Below the pieces are notes generated by a model. The model worked only from the letters and a program-made list of their open reading frames with translations. It had not been told where the DNA came from and did not search any database. A stretch of 64,000 nucleotides of DNA from Streblospio benedicti (taxonomy: Eukaryota; Annelida; Polychaeta; Spionida; Spionidae), in contig CM032661.1 of the NCBI GenBank assembly GCA_019095985.1, forward strand, positions 25,229,944 through 25,293,943, read 5' to 3'. Position numbers and translations under genes: made by a program. Shown piece after piece: positions 26,883 to 38,672 of the stretch (positions are counted from its first letter, which is position 1; every line of letters begins with the position of its first letter).

Positions 26883-27554
26883 TCACAAAGCTCCATGATT
26901 AATGCCATAATCCTGGAGGAAACGACATACTTCTTCTTCTGGTATTCTTGCGCCTTCACTCATGAAGATTATGCAAGATGGATTGGTGTGACACGTGCAG
27001 GAAGGATAAACCCAAAGTGTTATAATTTTTGGTGCAGTCTGAAGAACAAACCAGTTACTCAGAATCCTATCACCTGTGACTTGAACTCCTTTAGGGTCAG
27101 CGCTGTCACAGTGTCTGATGGAAGGTCGTTTATGGTCCCTTATGTTACCGGGGGAGGACTTTAGGTGATAGTCCTTGGTTGATTGCAGTGCGTAGAGGGC
27201 GTGGATATTGGTAGTCCTCCTGAATGTCCGTAGGACACTGGACATATACCGGTCTTTGTCAACAGCTACTAGGTTGTTTTGAATCTTATACATCATGCGT
27301 AATCTAGCCAGTCGTCTTCTCTCCTTTAGTGATGTCAATTGTAGTTGTTTGATCATGGATTCTATAAACACTTGAGGTCTGGTGGTTCCTGTTTCACTTC
27401 TGCCTGGTTCTGGCCCAAATATTGTTATCACTCCTCCAGAGAAGTGATTGTGGGTTTGTTTTCGTCCTGTGGGCTCACGTTTTGAATTATTGAGTTGTTG
27501 ATTTGGATCATCAGAAAAATGTAAACACCGTAGATTGTAAATACCCAATTTCAT
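26883..27554 (-). mobile_element. Fragment of a non-LTR retrotransposon (LINE) C-terminus
   Basis: A 223-residue minus-strand frame contains QLQLTSLKERRRLARLRMMY followed by KIQNNLVAV and YM. This is the pattern (leucine-rich lead, ERR..ARL.M.YKI..NLV) that follows the reverse transcriptase in CR1/Jockey-type LINEs. No reverse transcriptase catalytic core is present nearby, so it is only a tail fragment. The remainder of the frame (RSETGTTRPQ before it, proline- and cysteine-poor sequence after it) belongs to the surrounding repeat. Confidence 0.5.
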
Positions 27555-27866
27555 ATAGATGATGGTAGTTGCAGATGTTCTAGAAGACGCCGGAAGCTTA
27601 GTTTCACACCGACGTGGATCGTCGGTCTTCTAGCCGGAGATATCTAGTGGTTCAGTGCTGTTGGGAATACCACAATTCTGAGGGGTTCTTGATCTTCACT
27701 CTTAAGTGTAGCTACGTCTGCTGATTTGGTAGGATGTGTGGTCTACAGATGATACCGTAAGTGCCGTTAGCGTTTCAATCTGAAGCAATGGAACTATTAA
27801 AAACCTTTATGAAATCTGTTTATGCTTCTGTTCCACCACTTCGTTTTTTCACGAAGACCCATTATT

Positions 27867-28497
27867 AACGCTCTTATCCTGGAGAAAATGTCACACTTCT
27901 GCCTGGTTCTTGCCTAAAACGTGTTATAACTTCTCTTGAACGTGTTTTTGATTCTCTCCGATCTGTGACCTCCCAATATGGATTATTTAGTTGGTGATTT
28001 GGATCATTTTTTGCTTCTCGGGTAGTCTGGTGAGCTAACTTTATCATCCAAAGGTATATATTTCTGCTTAAAAGGTGACATTGCTGACGATGTTCATAAA
28101 GATGTTACCGTGTTCACAGACCGTTAAACCAGACGGTCTCATAGATTGTTGCCAGAGAAAATAAGTACATGGGGCTTGGTGAAAAGGCTGACAATGATTT
28201 TTCTCATTTATGGCGTCTTGTGGAGCATTTGGAGCTATCATTATCTCTCAAAATTGGGGGGGCAGGGGGTACCACTATACGTTCGATGACCCAAAGTCAT
28301 CACATCTCTTTTTTAGCCAACACAGGCATGTGATGTTACGGAAGACCCTAAGGCACCACACTGGTCTCTCTATCACCATCCTATCTTGATACATGTCTTT
28401 TTCAAATTTGGCCTTCACGGGGCCCTGTGCATAGACGACGAGCAGATCAGAGACACGAACTTGAACCCCCCTTTTCATCCGGGCAATTCTCCACGTA
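27867..28497. repeat. Direct duplication flanking gap 2, copy 1
   Basis: Near-identical to 28702-29337. Many of the differences are single-base length changes, often in homopolymer runs (for example the G run near 28255 versus 29089). That pattern suggests sequencing error at contig ends. Confidence 0.85.
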
Positions 28498-28514
28498 TTC
28501 CCTTTCGGGCAAAG

Positions 28515-28614
28515 NNNNNNNNNNNNNNNNNNNNNNNNNNNNNNNNNNNNNNNNNNNNNNNNNNNNNNNNNNNNNNNNNNNNNNNNNNNNNNNNNNNNNN
28601 NNNNNNNNNNNNNN
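28515..28614. other. Assembly gap 2 (100 N)
   Basis: Exactly 100 N. As at gap 1, flanking sequence is present twice in the same orientation. Confidence 0.99.
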
Positions 28615-28701
28615 ATTTGTTCATGGACCCATACTATAAGAATCTGCAAAAAAACTCCATAGAATAACAATTTCTAGGTTGGTAAAATTTCTACTGGACT
28701 A

Positions 28702-29337
28702 AACGCTCTTATCCTGGAGGAAATGTCACACTTCTGCCTGGTTCTTGCCTAAAACGTGTTATAACTTCTCTTGAACGTGTTTTTGATTCTCTCAGATCTG
28801 TGACCTCCCAATATTGATTATTTAGTTGGTGATTTGGATCATTTTTTGCTTCTCCGGGTAGTCTGGTGAGCTAACTTTATCATCCAAAGGTATATATTTC
28901 TGCTTAAAGGTGGCATTGCTGACGATGTTCATAAAGATGTTCTCGTGTTCACAGACCGTTAAACCAGACGGTCTCATAGATTGTGGCCAGAAAATAAGTA
29001 CATGGGGCTTGGTGAAAAGGCTGACAATGATTTTTCTCATTTATGGCGTCTTGTGGAGCATTTGGAGCTATCATTATCTCTGTGTAATTGGGGGGGGGGG
29101 GCAGGGGGTACCTCTATACGTTCGATGACTCCAAAGTCATCACATCTCTTTTTAGCCAACACAGGCATGTGATGTTACGGAAGACCTAAGGCACCACACT
29201 GGTCTCTCTATCACCATCCTATCTTGATACATGTCTTTTCAAATTTGGCCTTCAGCAGGGTCCTGTGCATAGACGACGAGCAGATCAGAGACACGAACTT
29301 GAACCCCTTCTCATCCGGTCAATTCTCCACGTATCTC
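28702..29337. repeat. Direct duplication flanking gap 2, copy 2
   Basis: Second copy of 27867-28497. The match begins at AACGCTCTTATCCTGGAG and ends at TTCTCCACGTAT. Confidence 0.85.
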
Positions 29338-29340
29338 GGC

Positions 29341-31150
29341 ATATGATACAAGAGACTGCATCTTCTCTTCCAGCTCTTTCTATCGGTGTCGGTTCCAACG
29401 CCCGACTTTACGGTGGTCACATTTTTATGTGTGGTGACATTTACGTTAACGTAAATTATGACCAGTCACAATTATAACAATATAGTTATATTTTACGTAT
29501 AACAACACACTCTGTACAATCCTCGGTTACCACTTTTGGATGAAAGTGCGGAGACAATAACTTTCAACACCAATGAAAAGACACGAAGGACTGCCTCTCC
29601 CAATGCCCATCGATTGGCACGCGGTCACGGCAAGTGTCGTTTGCGTGGCGTGTCGGGGGTTAATCTGGCGCCCGTAATCGTTAACCGTTTTCCGTCCTTC
29701 GTCATAATGAGTGATTTAGATTCACGGCAACAATAGGGTGCGCAGGGAAACGGCGCATCAGGTCCGCGTGTCGCCGCCGCCCCGCAGTGGCATGCAAGCC
29801 TATCAGTCGGCACAGTGAAACCTGCTCCACACCTCTCCAAATTGACTACTTGTGCCACGCGATGGCCGTGTTCTTGGAGACATTTTTTATCTTATTTTAT
29901 TACATTGAAATAGCTACGTACAAGATCGTGGGAAGTGCATAGATATAAATACACCAGACAAAATAAAAACTGGCGGTCTATTTATTTAAAGGGGTTCTAC
30001 TGCATGAACATTCACATTTTCTTGTCCTGTTTTTGTACCTACATGGATTTTTGCGTTTGGAGGTTACAGAACACGTCCATACCTGAGCAAAGTCTTATTC
30101 GTAATTTAATGTTTATAAAAAAAAGTACTTATATGGGCTGAGCACGGATTGTTCTTGCTGAGTGTGTTTTGCATATAATTTTGTGTGTTTGTTTGTTTCA
30201 TTGATTGCTTGTTTGTTTGTTTGTTTGTTTGCTTGTTTGTTTGTTTGTTTGTTACGGGTGTTAGGTAACATTGTTCAATGTTTCGCTGAGTACTGAACCC
30301 TTCCAATTCACAAATCTCCTCATCATTGGGGTTGTCATAGTGTGCACCCGGCATGTTCCTGTTGTGGATGATCATCATACCTACATATATCAGCCTGGTC
30401 TTGAAAGATATCACACAAGTACACTACGCGTAAGCAGTTTTAATCACTGCTGTCAGTTCTTAATAGCAAGTAGACCTTGCGTTCCTACCCTTATATTGAC
30501 ATCATGTAGCTGATGACAATCATCCGTTTTTACAATGTTAAGTGCCCCTACTTTACTTATCCCGTTGTTAAATGCCACTGTCCTCTCCACATCGGTCGGA
30601 CAAAGTCGTCAATAACTTCGCATGTGATCTCTGTTACACGATAACAGTCTTCCCCTGCATCACGTGACCTTCCGGAGGAGAGGTAACAGACGACTTCCGT
30701 CACCGCCACCAAATCCGCCACTCCACTTGGCACCCAGTGTTTGAAGCCGGACCGCTCCACAAAACCCTAGGCATCAGAACCGGTGTGTGACGAAGCCGAG
30801 GCAAGTTTGCAAGGCGAGGCGAGGCGTGGCGAGGCGAGGGCTCGAGAACTTTACATATCCTACTTATGTTACTAAACACCCCATCACACACTGCTGATCC
30901 CGTTTGTTGCTGCTGTTGCTGCTGCTGCCGCCGCCGCTACTGCTGCTGCTGTTGCTGCCTAGGAAATTGTAGCAGGTGTATCAAGTATAATGAATCATCT
31001 TAAATTGAAAATTCGGTGTGTATATAGATAAGATTTGCACAATTTGATTGTACACATCTCAATGCACGTGGTTTGCAAGTCGAGAGAGCTGCTTGTAATG
31101 CAGTCCCGTGAGGGGTGGTTCACTGTACATTTCAGCACTCGGCAGCGAGT
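29341..31150. other. Intergenic stretch with simple repeats
   Basis: It contains two GC-richer blocks (about 29590-29870 and 30560-30850), a GTTT/TTTG repeat at about 30184-30253, GAGGC-type repeats near 30800-30840, and an imperfect CTG/CCG repeat at about 30904-30958. No exon was supported. The second GC-rich block and the CTG repeat lie upstream of the LRR gene promoter. Confidence 0.45.
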
Positions 31151-31156
31151 GGTGCA

Positions 31157-31162
31157 TATAAA
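31157..31162 (+). promoter_or_regulatory. Candidate TATA box of the LRR gene
   Basis: TATAAA within GCATATAAAAG, with an initiator-like CCTCAATC about 25 bases downstream. An AAG|GTTAGT 5' splice site near 31247 could end a non-coding first exon before the coding exon at 31700. Position and spacing fit a promoter; transcription is not shown. Confidence 0.4.
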
Positions 31163-31699
31163 AGATTGTCATCGGGCGCCCTCAATCATTTGAATACAAT
31201 TGGCGGATCAGAAACAGAATTTTTATTGCTGCTTGTAGCTAAAAAGGTTAGTGTGCGTTGAGCACTTTAGATTGGATCCTTATAGTGGATAAGAAAGGGA
31301 ATAGTGATTATCGTGATTCAAGGTTGTACATATAGCGACGCAAGGACCTGCTACTTTAAAGCTGAGATAACGTGTGCTAGATTGTGCAAACATGTATTTG
31401 CCACATTAGATCCAAACATCTATTGAGACTGTGGTTTTTTGGTATGTCAAGTTATATACTAAAGCATTGAAAATCTGCGTCTGTATCAGTATGTAGCAAG
31501 AAATGAACGCACATACACAAGCTACACATACATGTACGTGTGCATAAGAAGAGCAAGTCCTTATCAGTAACAATTAAATTTCAACACACGTATCATATAC
31601 CATTGAAACAAAAAATAGTATACATATTTAGCTGTAAAAACAAGGAAATAAGACCTTGCACACACTTGCAAAAGAGCCGCTATCGTCTGAGCTTCCCTG

Positions 31700-34600
31700 A
31701 TGCTGTTCCGATGCCGCCTCTGGCTGGCGCGCCTCTTCGCCGCTGTGGTCTTTCTCCGGCACGGAACGGTGGCTACCACGTACGCGAAAACGGACAGTGG
31801 ACTGACGGCTGTGCCAGGAGACATCCCTGCCGGAGTCACCGCCGTCGACCTGAGCTTCAACCAGCTGGCCACCGTGTCGCCTGCCGCGCTCGCCCACCTC
31901 ACAGAGCTAGTCACGCTCGACTTGACGGTGAACCGCCTCACGGCCGTGCCTGCCCTGCCGCAAAATGTAGGTGCGTTGCATGGTAGGGGTGATGCGTACG
32001 CCCAATGCATGGTGGCCGGGGTGGTCGTGTAATTTTGGAGTGTGTGTGTGTGCGTGGGTGCGGAGTGGGTATGCGTGTGTGCGTTTTGTATGCAGTAACA
32101 GATCCGCTTACGGCTAGTCTTTGTCGCGTTAGCTTTGTTCGAGGGGCACATGCTGTGCGCCACTTCAATCCTTTACGGGATATCCTGGATTTAGCCCTGG
32201 TGGAACAGGTTGGGATATGGGGCAGGGTTGGTGTGTGTACGTCTTTGATAAACAATCCCATTCGTCTGTGAGGGACTGGTAATTGCATATCATTAGCATA
32301 CATGTACTTTGGCCTATAACCATTGTAAAAGAAATATTTATCACTGATAATTGTTGAAATGTATTTGAAACCCAATAAAAACTGCAGCTTAAAATAGAAT
32401 ATATGTAAATGTGAAAACAGCTTACGTAAAGGCCTACTCTATTTTCTGATGGAAACGTTTGACTAAAGACAAAGAAATAAGCCCATAACTGAATAGCTAT
32501 TGACCTCTACTCTCCGTACATCATGAAACAATCGTAAATGTAAATGTGGTGGTTTATAGTCTGATCCTAGTCTTGCTCTCACGACTTTACAATTTGCACT
32601 AGGTCATTAGCACACTTATTGATCATAATTTGATCATTCTCGCATACTTCCATCGGAATCCCATTCAGTGCACAATGCTAATCACTCACTCACTCTTTCA
32701 ACCCTATGACCTGTACCTTTTTAACGCGAAAGTACGACGGAACACTGTGCAACCTGCTACGGGTAACTTTGCTCAACACCTACCACCAGACCCGACCGGG
32801 AATCAAACCCACGACTGTCTGGTCATGAGTCCAACTCCCTAACCATTCGGCCATGGAAACACACATCGTCAGACGCACTCCGACGTAAAATACATAACAA
32901 AAAATAATGCGCAGTGTACTAAAAACAAACTGCGACTTACATTACAGGAGCTACGCTGCAAACGCTGAACCTGACCGACAATGACATCACCACTGTGGCG
33001 GCCGGCGACTTGGCCGGTCTGTCTGTACTCACGGAACTAGTACTGAAGGATAATCCGCTGGCCACGTCACCAGTTCTCAGTGACGTCGGAGGAACGCTCC
33101 GCAGTCTCAACATCAGGGGTAGGTTCCGGTACCTCACTCCTGTCTCAGATCAGTTTGGGACCGAGAAAAGTGGTCTTATTATAGAGGTGGTCTCAATAGA
33201 GATGTGGTCTTAATTGGAGTTTCTACTGTATATACCACTTGTGCCCGTGGCTGAAGCAATCCGAGTTACTTGTTTTACCATATTCGCATTGCACATATAC
33301 GCATGGTTAATCATGATCATTGTCTTGCCGACCTGTGTATGTGTGTAAGCCTATATATGGTGCATAGTTGTGGCATCGATGAATTCCATCTGCAACTGTG
33401 AACAAGGATCACCAGATGGCTGATGAATGTCCGCCATATATTATGAAAGATGTCGGTGCGATACACGGTAATCATATACCTCGCGCACATTTGCTGGTCG
33501 ATTTCAGGTTGACATTCGTCCAATGTCAAAATGATATCAAGTATAATGTTGTCTGTATTCTGTGTTTGCCTACAGGCGTGGGCCTGGACACCTATGGTAG
33601 CACGCTGCTGTCGCCACTCACGGTGCTGGAACATCTCGACTTCTCAGGCAACGGTGACGTACTCTCTGTATATGTATACCTATTAATGCTATGCCTACTT
33701 GTTGCTGATGTACGTAATGGTACCTATATGTATCTACATTTCTGGGTTGTAATTCTTTCCACAACAGATTGTACAAGTCATTCTACAGCCAATATTGTAT
33801 AATTCTCCCAACTCACATCTCGTCGTCGACGCCGGCGGCATCATGAAACAGGTTCCTTGTTGCAGGGGTAGTGGACGTGCTTCCGCCTCTGACGGAGGTG
33901 GCCGACACTCTTGTCTCTATCACCGCGGACTTCAACCAAATAGTACGTGAGTTGGTTTCTGGGACCCGGAAGATAGAGCGCATTATCGTTATAGACATTG
34001 TTTGTTCGATACACATTAGACGAAACACTTATGAGCACAATTTTTGTTACATATGCAATGAGCAGATATACTCATTAGAGTCTAAAAATTCTGAGTTCAC
34101 ATTCTGTGAACCGTTACGATCTTCTGTATGACTAGTTTTCATTAATATTTGCATTTTCTTTCAGAATGCCGTAATCCTTCAAATATTGAACAGTTTTGTG
34201 AAGGTGCGTTTAAGGAGCTGTCATTATTTTCAAGGGGAAGGGGGCGGTCAGAATGGGGGCGGGGGTAAGAATTTCAGTGCAAGGACTTTGAGTGGGTGTC
34301 ACATTTGAATGCAAGGGAATGGAGGGGGTCAAATTGTAGTGCATCACATTTAAAGCAAAATATTCAAACAAGATGATTTTTATTTCGCGCTCCTCGCAGG
34401 CATCACACATATTAGATCTAAAACTTTCATATATGATTTTAGCATTACTTGCAAACAAATAGCAAAAAAGAACTAAACTATAAAACCAAAATCTTTAATA
34501 CGCTTTTATTCTTATAGCAATACTGATATGTGATGCATTAAGTAATGAAAAAAAAGTGTTGTTCGGGTTGTTCCCAATGATGATGATACTGATGAAGAAA

Positions 34601-37600
34601 CAAGAATCAGATAATAGTTCAGAAAAACTGATAATGTTGATATCACATATCACTGTTCAACCTACCGTATATTAATTAATATTTCAGTGTAAGCTCATGA
34701 AACGAATCCGACTCCCCCTTATAAATAATGACATTTTCTGTATGTGTTTTGTGTCCAGTTTTGCAGTTGAATTTAGTATGTAGCAGACCTACGAATCGTA
34801 TGAGCATTGTAAACTATAAGAAAAGTTTATTGTATGAAAAGTTGTTTTACAATATTAAGTAAAAAAGGAACTTTAAATCATTTCTTGTTCGTTAACGTAT
34901 AGGCGTCTTCCATGAGTGTGCATGTCACTTTATGTTTTAGTAAGTGAGTGGCAATTCTTATCTTAAAATAGAACTTGCAATAAAAAGTGCGATTGATTCT
35001 GCAGTCCCATAGCTAATTACAATCTAAATCTGCCCTTGTATCGCTCGTTGACCTAGAGTAGCCAAGCAAATCTCCGGTGTGCTAATCAAGGTGACTATCT
35101 CACCCCCGGCAGATAGCGGAGCTCTCCCTGCGCGGCAACCAGTTCGGCGCGTTCCCGATCCTCGGCACGCGGCCCCTACTCCGCCGTCTCAACCTCGCAA
35201 ACAACGTTATCAGCAGCGTGAGCGGCGCCGTCCTACAGGGACTGGTATGCTGGTGAACGGGGACCACTTACTTTTAAGACATTCCCGCTGCATATGGGCA
35301 TTATGGGCTTTTATTTTTCACTAAGTGTTTCTTTTTTTTTCTTTTTCTTTTTCTTTTTTTTTTGGGGGGGGGGCCTTGTAACATGTATCGTGTATAACAT
35401 TGACCCCGCCTATTGAACTATATATCAGCCATGGTAATTGTTTTGTTCTTTAACCATAATCAGTTTTTTCAAGGCCATCACATGCGCCATTTCACAAACG
35501 ACATGTGCACACGCTGACTCTGAGTACTGTGCTGTAGGTGGCACTTGAGGAGCTGGACCTGAGCGGGAACCCTCTGGGCCCTGCGGGGTGGCCGGTGGGC
35601 GCTGTGCTGCCGTCCCCGCTCCACACCCTACTGCTCGCCAGCACGGGGATCACGGCGCTGCCGGATGTCGCCACGCTCACAACACTCAACGTCGGTACGT
35701 GGGAAGCTGGTATATATGGTGATGTGGGTGCTGACGTGAGCGTGTGCGTGTGTTATCATACTCGCTACCCTTAAACGCATCATTGGTTCGGTAGGATTGT
35801 CTGGTGGCGCTTCCATCCAGCATCACGATACTTACACCAGGCTGCCGAAGATTTGACTTTATATTTCAAGCATTCATATCAAGAACCATAAGCAGGCCTA
35901 ATGAGTACATTCAGAGTGACAACAGTCTACAAAACTGTAATGTAACAGCAGCTGAATATAATCCAACAAATTCTCACTTACACGTCGTGACGCTGACGTC
36001 TGCTGTGTTTCAGACGACAACCCCGGCATAACGACGATCTCCGCGGAACAAATGGACGCGCTGCCGACCCTGCACACGTAGGTTACTGCTGGGTGTTTGA
36101 CAGTTATGGGGCGGATGGGTGCCTTCTCACTGTTTACTTTGTATTTTACACAATAACCCCCATCTATTATCCATGACTACAAATATAGTACTTAAACAAC
36201 GACACCTCACCCCACCTCTGCTGCTGCAGGCTCTCGGCGCGCGGTACGGGCCTGCTGTCTCTCCCGCCGGGACTCGGCCGCCTCACCGTCCTGGACGTGT
36301 CGGAGTGCCCGGCCCTCGCCCAGCCCAGCCTGCTCACTGTAGCAGCCTTGAGGTACGAATATATATCTCGGCTGGATCTCACAATGAAACCAACTGTCTA
36401 TATAAGAATCATTCGTTCTAGTATTATGCGTGGTGATCTTAAAATATACAGAACCCACGTGGTTCTTCCTAAGTTCCTATATTAGGACCATGATCCTTTA
36501 AAGACTTTCTAATATGCTCTCCATCCTCCGAGGATTGTCTCACTAGAGTTCAGCCGGTGCCCTCGTATGTTTCAGTAACTTGACTCGCCTCGCTCTCCAG
36601 GACGTGACTTGGGCGCACCTGCCGACCACCTGCCCGAAGAACGTGTCAGCCCTCGAGGTGGACGTGCAAGGAGCATCCGTGCAGGTGCTGTTTGTATTAT
36701 ATACACTTTAACAGTAATTTTACCAACTGTAAGAAGCGAAGAATGATAAAAGTGACAGAACTAATTGCACGTTTAAACCTCACAGTCCAACCCGCCAACA
36801 ATGACCAAATGACTCCTGTATCTGAAGTGGCTCTCCCACCTATCTCCAGCTGTGCCGCTGTGACAACGTCTGGCTTAAGGCAGCTGCCGATGCTGGCGCC
36901 ACTGTTCTGACGGACGAGGACGTTGTGTGCGGAGACACAACATGGATGGAGCATAGCACGGGTTCGCTGCTGGACGTTTGTGACAATCCAGGTAACATGC
37001 GCAGGCACATATCAATCAATAGCAATATCCACCTTAACCCACACCCACATACCTCAATACGAGTTGTCCTTAAGCGGTATTATGTGGCATGGAGCTTTGC
37101 TATACAAATTTATTCTCTGAAGGGGTGGGGTTAAAAAGAAACCACTAATTCACACAGCAGCATAACGTACTATTTGACACTGTACTATAATCTGTCCTTG
37201 TGAAAGATTATGTACAACATAGATAAAAATTCCATCTACTCCCCCATAATTAAGCTCCTTAGCATTCAAGTATCATTTTACGAGAGAAGAGAGTCGGCTA
37301 TATTTTGAGCTTCATTGATCCACTGATATCTCATAGCTGCCCATATGCGTTGCTTTAGCGGTGAGTAGCGGGGTCGGAGTGCGTGTGCGTGCTGCACGCC
37401 TGCGTGTGGCCCGTGACTCGCCGTGCACCTTCCCGCTACACCCACACCAGCACGAGAGGGCAGTGTCCAGGACTCGATGCTTCCACCTATGCAGGTACAT
37501 CACAACACAGTGGTCCTATTTTTAGTACATGGTGATTGGGTGATGAAGATGATACCTTTATATGTACATGTATGTGCCCGTGTATGCCTGTGTTATTTAA

Positions 37601-38038
37601 CCGTGCGTCAGGCCCAATAATGTTGAAATGTAGATATGCGCGACTGCATGCAATGGTGATGGCATATGGCTGCATAGTTTTCGCTAATCAACATAATTAT
37701 AGTCTAATACCGGGTACATTTAAAACATTTACATTCCATTAACATTCACATCCAACATATCGTGTCTGAGTTCACGTGCGTTCGTGATTTGATTGTATGT
37801 GAGCCATTTCACGATCTCACCGTAATGGCTCGTCTGTTACAGGCAAGTGCTGGGGTGTGAGATGTTTAACTTCCTGCCAGCTGCTAATGTGGGCGGGGCC
37901 CGACGGGGGCCCAGCACGGGCCGCTGTGTGCTGGTGGCGCCCTCCCCCAGTGGCGGAGGTGGCGAGGACGAGGTCCTGGGGAACGATGAGGGGGCGGCGG
38001 CGTGGGAACTGTTTGCCATGGACGGAGAGCTGCTGTAA
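31700..38038 (+). CDS. Secreted leucine-rich repeat protein with LRRCT cap and PAN/Apple-like C-terminus
   Basis: Thirteen coding exons join in phase to 564 residues: 31700-31970, 32948-33118, 33576-33653, 33866-33942, 34165-34203, 35113-35244, 35538-35694, 36014-36077, 36230-36352, 36576-36684, 36850-36991, 37359-37494, 37843-38038. All introns are GT-AG. The start is supported by an in-frame TGA ten bases upstream and by a hydrophobic signal sequence (LWLARLFAAVVFL). Leucine-rich repeats of about 22-24 residues fill roughly 33-405 (for example VTAVDLSFNQLATV, LQTLNLTDNDI, LEELDLSGNPLG). Exon 11 encodes an LRR C-terminal cap, LCRCDNVWLK, with later cysteines in VVCGD and LDVCDN. Exons 12-13 hold CTFPLH, RCFHLCRQVLGCEMFNF and GRCVLV, like a PAN/Apple domain. 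No transmembrane segment or GPI signal is seen, so it is probably secreted. Exons are visibly GC-richer than introns. Such proteins bind protein or glycan ligands; the ligand here is unknown. Confidence 0.88.
32540..32870 (-). mobile_element. tRNA-derived SINE, copy 2, in intron 1 of the LRR gene
   Basis: On minus it reads TGGCCGAATGGTTAGG (A box), then GTGGGTTTGATTCCCGG (B box), as in a tRNA. A body shared with the other copies follows, and it ends in CCACCACATTTACATTTAC. Best preserved of the three copies. Confidence 0.85.
33122..33232 (-). mobile_element. Possible Tigger/pogo-like transposon end
   Basis: On minus the sequence begins TACAGTAGAAACTCC and continues with repeated AAGACCAC and a GGTCCCAAAC. 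This arrangement resembles the terminal and subterminal repeats of pogo/Tigger elements known from many animals. Only one end is seen, inside intron 2 of the LRR gene. Confidence 0.4.
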
Positions 38039-38672
38039 CGTGTTGCGTACCACATACTTCATATCGTGAGAGGGGTCCACACTGCCCTGTAAAATCTTTT
38101 TGGTGTACACGAGTTGCTATAATCATATGGTATAAACATATGCACTTCAAGTACGAATCAGTTAATTGTATGTTACTAGGCTGTATTTGAAACAAAGATG
38201 TCATTCTGAGAATCTGGACAAAAACACATACACATGTGTTACGGCTTTCCCCAATGATAATTGGTTTAAGGCACTTCAACGTTTTGTGCAATTTTCTCTA
38301 CAGACAACTTCGTACAATGTTTTACAGATGTTAAATCAGAGTTTCTTTTTACATATATAACATTTGTTGGGCAAAATGTGTTTAACTCCATGTGGAAGAA
38401 ATTTTCAACCTAAAAATAAATAGATTATTGTTTCCTATATTGTCTTAGCTGTGATCGCGATTGTTTCTGATATTATAAAGAACATTGTGATACATATTAG
38501 ATTGTTCTTTTTATGTCAAAGTGAAGCTGCTTCATACATCTCTTCTTCTCTTTTGCTTTGTCAGCGATTCAGTTGGATATATTTAGACCCACGCTTACAT
38601 GACACTTCATAGTATTGAAAATAAAAATCTTGGTATTTGAATGGATAATAGAATTATTCATGTTTTATTATT

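Larger units (their letters stand above)
25805..29340 (-). repeat. Degenerate tandem modules of an unclassified repeat
   Basis: Landmarks recur in the same order. TTGACAGATGAAACCGTAA-type sequence occurs at about 26129, 26783 and (diverged) 27740. Each is followed by TCTGTTCCA at about 26219, 26863 and 27828, then CCTGGAGGAAATG-type sequence and CTTCTGCCTGGTTCTGGCC. The modules differ in length (about 650 and 960 bases) and are diverged, so they are old. Minus-strand frames share short peptides such as TVSSVN, SNATFKQK and FGPEPGRS. The third module is repeated again after gap 2, probably as an assembly artefact. One module contains a LINE-like tail. Confidence 0.6.

Noticed and set aside
34205-34350. 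G-rich patch similar in style to the C-rich patch at 49540-49680
   Set aside because: Likeness is mostly G runs and low complexity; the alignment by eye is too weak to call a family.
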